The translations under genes and the position numbers were made by a program. A stretch of 64,000 bases of DNA from Epiperipatus broadwayi (taxonomy: Eukaryota > Onychophora > Udeonychophora > Euonychophora > Peripatidae). Each line of letters starts with the position of its first letter. Position 1 is the stretch's first letter. The notes beneath the pieces were generated by a model that was not told where the DNA came from, made no database searches, and saw nothing but the letters and a program-made list of their open reading frames with translations. The stretch is taken from positions 7,749,845 to 7,813,844 of the forward strand of contig JAQFVV010000027.1 of assembly GCA_028023455.1 (NCBI GenBank), in the 5' to 3' direction. Below, in pieces: positions 57,535 to 64,000 of this stretch.

Positions 57535-58195
57535 AATTAAGTTTTACTATTTCAAACTGTAAGTACAGAGGATTTGAACTCAGATTTTCAATCATCCTTC
57601 AACTATCCACACTATCTCATACAACTGATACACATAACCACACACGAGTTCAAATCCTCTATACTTACAATTAAGCTCCCACGTTTGTGAAGAGTGCCTG
57701 GTTTTCAAATATTTACATATCAAGTTTGTATCCTGTCCATCCTTCTTATATGTTTTTAAATGGCTACAATCCTATACATGAGGGGCCAGAGTTACTTCAG
57801 GTCAACATGAGCATGGCAATAATATTAGAATCAGCATGGGATTTGAGTTTTCATCATAAGATTTTTAATGATCTGGATGGCTGAAAAGTTGGAGGTTGGA
57901 GTGGATTGAAGCCTGTCCATTAAAGTATATGAAGATTTGCTATCTTAATATAAACTGAGCACTGATTATATATATTTGTGGGAGATGCTAATCTGAACCA
58001 ACTGATAAGTGCTGGTTTAGCATGAAATATGTATATTGGTGATTATTTATCTTTTCATGTGTATCAGTTGTATGACATAGTGTGGATAGTTGAAGGGTGC
58101 TTGAAAATCTGAGTTCAAATCCTCTATACTTACAATTAAGTCCCCAGGTTTGTAAAGAGTGCCTTGTTTTTAAATATTTATATTTCAAACTATAT
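57535..58195 (+). mobile_element. Family B element with inverted ends
   Basis: The left end (about 57555-57625) is the reverse complement of 58065-58135 (AGAGGATTTGAACTCAGATT against AATCTGAGTTCAAATCCTCT). The block TCAAATCCTCTATACTTACA also recurs directly at 57645 and 58115, so two overlapping units are present. Internal family B landmarks at 57780-58030. Confidence 0.8.
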
Positions 58196-58335
58196 AGAAT
58201 CTTAATTATGTATTTTAAATTATCACAAAGACAAAACTTTTCATATATTAGTCCCACTCGGTGCAAGCCAGAGTAATCAATGTATGCAGGAAGATTTGTA
58301 CATAAAATCCCTATCTAGTGCCTACTCATTCAATA

Positions 58336-58376
58336 TCCCAGACTAGTTTCTAGCTTGTGGCTTTCATCAGTGAGGA
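58336..58376 (-). ncRNA. Hammerhead-ribozyme-like motif in array unit 1
   Basis: The minus strand has CTGATGA (58370-58364), stem II AGC-CACAA-GCT inside 58363-58351, GAAAC (58350-58346), self-complementary ACTAGT (58347-58342), C17 and TGGG. TCA before the core pairs with TGG. All core bases present. Confidence 0.6.
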
Positions 58377-59699
58377 GCCTTGTATCTGAGAGCACTGCAT
58401 CTAGATCTTAGGAATTAATGCAACCCTCCAGCAGCCATCTTTTACTTTTTTAACTATCTATAAGCTTTGAGTCCAAAATAAAAACACAATAATGTTTTCA
58501 AGCTAATATCATTAGCTTGTATAATTTGTATAGATCTGATATCAGTTCAGCATAATTTTCTTTAATAACCACAGTCACCATAATCCTACTGGGGATGATT
58601 GGTATTAAACCATCCAACATCACATTTTCACTATTCTTTATGCTTACACAAGATGTTTTTACAGAAACAAAACCCTCCATACAGTACTGCCACTTAATGC
58701 AAGCCAGAGTAATCAATGGATGCAGAAGATTTGTGCATAAAATTCATATCTAGTGCCTACTCATCCAATATCTTCAGAGTAATGGCTTTCATTAGTGATG
58801 AGCCTTGGATTTGAGAGGACTTCACCTAGATTTTAAAATCTAATGCAACCCTCTAGAAGCCACCTTTTACTTTTTTTGCTAACTATAAAGCTTTGAGTCC
58901 AAAATAAAAACACAATAATGTAATGTTTTCAGTATAAGCTCTTTAGCTTGTATAGTTGTACAGATCTGAATTCAGTTCAGCATCCATACTTTTTGGTATC
59001 TTTTGATTCTTTAATATCAACAGTCACCATAATCCTATTAGGCAGGATTGTATTAAACTTTCAAACATCACATAATCACCATTCTTTATGCTTACACAAG
59101 CTGTTTTTCACAGAGACAAAACTCTTCATACAGTAGTACCACTCAGTGCAAGCCACAGTAATCAATGAATGCAGGAAGGTTTGTGCATAAAATCCCTATC
59201 TAGTGCCTACTCAATGGCTTTCATCAGTGATGAGTCTTGGATCTGAAAGCACTGCACCTAGATCTTAGGATCTAATGCAACTAGTCTGTGGATATTGGAT
59301 GAATAGGCACTAGATAGGAATTTTATGCACAAACTTTTCTGCATTCATTGATTACTTTGGCTTCTACTGAGTGATATTATTTTATGGGACTTTTTCCTCT
59401 GTGAAAAACAGCTTGGGGATGCATAAAGAATGGTGATCATGTGATGTTTGATGTTTTAATACCAATCCTTACCAATAGAATTATGGTGACTGAGGTTATT
59501 AAAGACCCAAAACACCAAAAAGTATGGTTGCTAAACTGAGGTCAGATCTATACAAGTATTTAAGCTAATGAGCTTATCTTGAAAACATTATTGTTTTCAT
59601 TTTGGACTCAAAGCTTTACAATTAGCTAAAAAGTAAAGCTGGCTGCTGGGGAAATTGAATTAGATCCTAAGATCTAAGTACAGTACTCTCAGATTCAAA

Positions 59700-59755
59700 A
59701 CTCATCACTGATGAAAGCCACAAGCTAGACACTGGTCTAGAATATTTGATGAGTA
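59700..59755 (+). ncRNA. Hammerhead-like motif in array, mutated core
   Basis: CTGATGA at 59708-59714 and stem II AGC-CACAA-GCT are intact, but GAAAC has become GACAC (59728-59732), replacing an invariant A. CTCATCA before and TTTGATGAG after still pair. Probably inactive. Confidence 0.5.
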
Positions 59756-59905
59756 GGCACTAGATAAGAATTTTATGCATGTCTTTCTGCATCCATTGAT
59801 TATTCTAGTTTGCACTGAGTGGGGGTACTGTATGGAGAGTTTTTTCTCTGTGAAAAACAGCTTGTGTAAGCATAAAGAATGGTGATTGTGTGATAATGTA
59901 TTTAA

Positions 59906-60756
59906 ATGCTAATTTCTAAAAGATATTGATTCATCTAAGAGCTATTTAAAGTTACAGTGTGTCCGGTTATGCTTAAATAAAACTAGTTTTAAATATATAA
60001 TATTTTGAGTAAATTTCAATGGAGAAAGTTTGCAATAAATTTTATAAATTTATTTTTTAATTACTTCCTGGTGTGTCTGGTATGTGTATGGATGTTGAAA
60101 GAATGAAATCTGAAACAAATCTTTAAATATTAATAAAGTCATATATTTCATTAAGGAGATGGGTATTTTAATATTATAATGGTTTAATCATAATTTTCTT
60201 GACAACTTTTAAATAAGATGAAAGGTAATTGCTTTAAATAAAGTAAATAATTATGGTGATTAATTAACATAAATTTTAAATTTTTTAAATTTTGTTTTAA
60301 GTCTAGACAGACTTCAAGGTTACATATATTTTTAGACAACTTAATAAAAGGTTATGGTTGTATCAGTTAATTTAAAACCCTACAGTCTTAATTGCTGATT
60401 TATTGGTTAAGATCACATGATAAACTTTACTGTTATTCAAATATGTACACACACATTTAAAAAAACTGGAAAATAAATTATTACTTTTCCAATTTACTTT
60501 TTATTAACTTTTCTTTGAAGAAATCAGCTTTAATCAAATATTTTAATCATGCATTGCTAAACTTTTAATGTCATTTAAGCAAATTTACTCATCATGCTGT
60601 ACATGTTTTTTTCTATTTATGGACATCTTTTGAAATTTACAACAAGCTTTATTATTATGGAAAAATCTCCAATGCATAAATATGAAGAATAAATCGATAA
60701 AAATTCAAGTCAGATGTCACATGACTGAATTTTAATAAATCTCATGTTACAAATGT
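59906..60756. other. Spacer, nothing recognised
   Basis: AT-rich, no structure seen. Confidence 0.45.
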
Positions 60757-60901
60757 TATATAGAGAGTTCTCAAAACAAACTCTAGTATTTTTAATCTAA
60801 TGAATATAACACCTCACTGATGACGCTAGATGCAGAAACCAGTCTGGGGTTGAGTTATTCTCAAAGCTTGTTAAGAGTTTGTTTTGTGAACTCTATATAT
60901 A
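60757..60901 (+). mobile_element. 145-bp hairpin element carrying a hammerhead-like core
   Basis: The 28-nt ends 60757-60784 and 60874-60901 are inverted repeats with two mismatches (GTTCTCAAAACAAACTCT against AGAGTTTGTTTTGTGAAC). The enclosed 89 bp contains a hammerhead-like core whose flanks are unrelated to the 440-bp family. Confidence 0.8.
60811..60850 (+). ncRNA. Hammerhead-ribozyme-like motif, strongest stem I
   Basis: ACCTCA (60811-60816) pairs with TGGGGT (60845-60850) over six pairs including one G-U. Between them: CTGATGA (60817-60823), an 11-nt stem-loop II with two GC pairs (60824-60834), GAAAC (60835-60839), CA, GT and C17 at 60844. Order and invariant bases match a type I hammerhead with a minimal stem III. 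Stem II is weak and closed by a C-A mismatch. Confidence 0.62.
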
Positions 60902-62764
60902 AAATATAAAGAAATACTATAACAGACTGCTAAGCTGGAGAATTGTAACATATGTTGTTTTACCATTTCTATAAACTTTTAGTTAATTCTAGACTTTGTC
61001 TTTGAAAAAAGTTTATTATTATTTCATTTTCAAAGTGTTAAAAATTATACAAATTAGTTGCAAAGACTTAGTATTACTCTTATGCTCTACTAATTGCATT
61101 ACTTTAAAAGAAGTTATTTGTTTGCTAACAATTTTAAAATGTTTTTAAAGTATTAATTATTGAAACATTATTATTACCATAACTGTGTTTAAAATTATTA
61201 TAGATTCCGTTTATTGAAATAAATGTTATAATGAGTTTTCAAAATTATTGTGAAATCAAAGGAGAAAATAATCATTTAGAAGTCTCTATTTATTTAAGAT
61301 AAAAAATATTATTCATGCTTATATTTTTATTGTCTTAAGGAAGACATTATATAATTGTTTCATCTAATACAAATAAAATACTATCTTGAATTTCCATTGA
61401 TTTATCTAGTTAAAATATGTTTATTATTTTACAAAAGAAATAATTTGAAATTTGCACCACTAATTAATCCTGATAAGTTATTGTATAAACTTTTGTTATT
61501 GAAACTTTACTCTTATCTGGTTATTTAAAAAAAATTGCCTGTATTTGAACTGCTCTTAATTTTTAAAAATTAAAAATGTGGATAATATTCCTGCTCTGAT
61601 CTATTTATTTATTTATTTCCTACATCTTAAATAAAACTGTGCAATATTCCATCTTTATGGATAATAGGAAGACTCTTAAGCCTGGAGAATCATTTTTGTT
61701 TTATTTAAATAAAAGAAATTATAAACCCTGTCTTTACTGAAATGAGATATGCATAATGTGTTTAATATATTGAAATTACTATTATTTTATTATAATTATT
61801 ATTTATGTATTGTTAATTTATTATATTATATATTTAGAATGGAAATTGGTTCAAGTAAATATCCAGGTGAAAAAGTTCTAATTCTCAGAATTTATTTTCC
61901 AGTATTATTAGAGTGTATTAATGTGCACATGGGATAAAAGTTATTCCATGCTTGTCTGTGAATGAATGTATTATTTGAAGTAAGTGTGTGAATGAATGCA
62001 GTTTTAACTTCTATTTTATGATATTGCCTTGCAATAATTTTTATATTGGTTTGCATATTCCTTTAATCAGAATATGCATGTTTATATGTATATGCGAGTG
62101 AATGCAGGTTAAATTTCCATGTATTATTTATAATCTATGTTTTATTTATTCATTTATTGGTATTCTGCCCATTGTCAAGTATCAATTGTGGCAATTATGT
62201 TGTTAGTTTTCATTGCCATGAATTTTATGAAGCCCCTCCACAGCAGAGATTGTGGCTTATTTGGCACCTCCAGATCACTTATCTGAGTGTCAATTTATTT
62301 ATTACTAATTTGCCCTTATTTTATTAGTGTGTATTTCATGTAAGCACATTTAAAGCATTTACATGCCTGAAATTGGTTACCTCTATTTCAAGTTATTTTC
62401 AGATATATTTAAGTCATTAATAGTATTGAGCTTTTAATAATGTGCCCATGTATGTATAAACAGTTAAAACCTACATGAATTATATTTGTTTTTGCATTCA
62501 ACTATGTTAGGAGTATCATAGAAATTATTTATACACTGATTTTAAATATAGCTAGTTTTATAATTAAATTATCATCATTTAGTGGCCTATTTGAAGGCAT
62601 ATATTTGCTATTCTGTATGTGTAAATGCTGATGATTTGCTTTTCAAATAAAAGAGAAAACTTAAATGTAATTTAAATATAATTATTGTTATTGTTTCAAG
62701 GATTTTCTCGAGGCATATTGTAATTTAGCTTATGTAAATGCTTATGTCAGCACTAGTTAGTATT
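60902..62764. other. AT-rich spacer, nothing recognised
   Basis: 1.9 kb without gene or element. A short (ATTT)n tract lies near 61600. Confidence 0.45.
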
Positions 62765-64000
62765 GCTATTGAAGCAGTCGATGTCTAATCATCATCAAGC
62801 TTCATGCTTCACCATCTACACTAACCTCCTGTGGGGCCTGCAATTCAGACCTTACCGTAAATATATGCTATTCACCCACACACTATATGCATAATGATTA
62901 GAGAAATTAGTAAAATTAATTATATTTAGTAAAGTGAAACAATAGTTTGTGTCATGCATATATATATATATATATATGAACGAAGCAATAATTTTATTAA
63001 TATTTATTGCTGAAAATTAAACATTTCCTTATATAATTGTAAATATCTTTTTATATATGAGTATTTAATTAAGGTATTGGAATGTAACAACAAAGAAAAA
63101 TGGGGAAGGCTCTAAATACTGAAATTATCTTTATCTATAGTCAGACTGTTTTCATTAATTAAAATTATAAATCTTAAATTAAAATTTTTTTTTTTAGTTG
63201 TTTTCAAATCTTTAAAAATATATCAAATGGTTTTAAAAATATTTTGCTAATTAAATGTTGTTTTTTATTGAGATTAGAGATAACTGTGGGCAACTGAAAT
63301 TGTATTCTTGGAGGGATTAAAATGTGTATAAAAGGGGTCCATAGAACAAATAAGTCAGTTTAGTTAATTTTCAGTTTAGTTACTTTTTCAGTCAGTTACT
63401 TTCAGTTTTACTTGAGTTACTTAGAAAATTTTGTGAGAACATCTTTCAGTAAAATAAATTTTCAAAAGTGTTGCCAGACCTTAAAATTTTAAGAAGTCAA
63501 CAGAAGTTAGGGCTATGAACTGTGAGTAGAAAAGAAGCACTTTTCTTCAGGTCTCTCGGAAGACTATCTACCTGATGCCATCAAGTTCCCATCCATCTGA
63601 CAGTCCGTACAACATGACCGTTTCATTGCTGACTGCTTCCATTGTATCTGCTTGCTTGCTAAGGTGACCTCACGTAATATAGAGCTGCCTTAATACGTTA
63701 ATTCCTTTTGTAGTTTCTAATAAGATGTAGTTAAACCTTTGTATTTTAATTCCGATATTAATGCATAAGTTTCTGCTAATTATGCTCTGAAATTCTCTCT
63801 CTGTAATCCCTTACTAATATAATGTATTTTTAACTTATCTTTAATGCTTCAACTCATATATATAACTTTGTGCAGCTCCATTAAAATTTTATGTATTTTG
63901 TTTAATGTATAGGTATAAGTTATTTTCTTTAATATACCAAAAATCCCCAAATTCGCGAGTTTGAAAAGGGGGGGGGGGATAATTGTTTAATTTGGAAAGA
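62765..64000 (+). other. Promoter-like module, copy 2 (runs off the window)
   Basis: Counterpart of 53577-55350 with one 118-bp unit (62768-62885), the AATGGGGAAGGCTC block (63099), the TATA/initiator pair, CTTTGTGCAGCTCCATTA (63866) and a poly-G run (63968-63978). It lacks the family B insertion. Homology continues to the window edge. Confidence 0.7.
63327..63361 (+). promoter_or_regulatory. Candidate core promoter: TATA box plus initiator
   Basis: TATAAAAGGGG starts at 63327 and a TCAGT initiator at 63355 puts its A at 63357, exactly 30 nt after the first T of the TATA box: the textbook spacing for RNA polymerase II. A consensus-like splice donor TAAG|GTGACC follows at 63664, suggesting a first exon of about 305 nt. 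No long ORF lies inside it. Confidence 0.5.

Larger units (their letters stand above)
58247..59905. repeat. Tandem and inverted array of hammerhead-bearing units (about 440 bp)
   Basis: Units in minus orientation start at GTGCAAGCCAGAGTAATCAA-type blocks at about 58262, 58697 and 59145 (spacing about 435 and 450 bp). After a junction near 59283 the same sequence runs in plus orientation, with GGCACTAGATAGGAATTTTA at 59302 and its repeat at 59755. Each unit includes AAAACTCTCCATACAGTA, ATAAAATCCCTATCTAGTGC, a hammerhead-like core or its remnant, GGATCTGAGAGCACTGCA, TTTTACTTTTTTAGC-type and GTCACCATAATCCTA. No ORF of note. Confidence 0.88.

Noticed and set aside
53577-64000. Complete LTR retrotransposon with LTRs at 53.6 and 62.8 kb
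   Set aside because: No gag or pol motif in the 7.4 kb between, no primer-binding site recognised, and the copies differ too much to be called paired LTRs with confidence; kept as a hypothesis only.

Overview
This is an AT-rich animal (metazoan) genomic window, most likely from an invertebrate. The evidence is one interrupted gene with long introns and GT-AG splice sites, RTE-type LINEs, Penelope-like element (PLE) remnants, several tRNA-derived SINE families and many foldback elements. I cannot name the species. There is no prokaryotic signal: no operons, ribosome binding sites or CRISPR.

The only clear host gene lies on the minus strand between 23750 and 6273. It encodes a core 1 beta-1,3-galactosyltransferase (C1GALT1 family, glycosyltransferase 31). 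I assembled three coding exons: 23750-23573 (cytoplasmic tail and membrane anchor), 18781-18111 (catalytic domain with DDD motif) and 6467-6273 (Cys-Cys C-terminal segment, stop). Splice phases agree and the product is 347 aa, close to the family's usual length. The introns are about 4.8 and 11.6 kb and are packed with mobile DNA.

Layout: 0.1-6.0 kb holds foldbacks, a trinucleotide microsatellite and a long palindromic element behind the gene. 6.3-23.75 kb is the C1GALT1 gene, with a PLE, a hAT MITE, a second palindromic element, SINEs and LINE 3' ends in its introns. 24-36 kb holds tRNA-headed inverted repeats and a 5'-truncated, broken RTE LINE (30.67-33.14 kb). 36-48 kb holds SINEs, fragments of a second LINE family, a second PLE, a second hAT MITE with a perfect 8-bp target duplication, and a terminal-inverted-repeat element enclosing a LINE endonuclease remnant. 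48-53.5 kb is nearly featureless. 53.6-64 kb holds two same-strand copies of a promoter-like module, flanking a tandem and inverted array of about 440-bp repeats.

The most interesting signal is a repeat family carrying hammerhead-ribozyme-like cores (CTGANGA, short helix, GAAAC, GTC). It occurs next to and inside PLE DNA, as about 440-bp tandem units at 58.25-59.9 kb, and as a separate 145-bp hairpin at 60.76-60.90 kb with a six-pair stem I. Copies show a compensatory change in stem II. This resembles metazoan retrozymes, small non-autonomous retroelements thought to be moved by PLEs. Two roughly 510-bp palindromic elements flanked by 14- and 18-bp exact direct repeats are a second unusual class.
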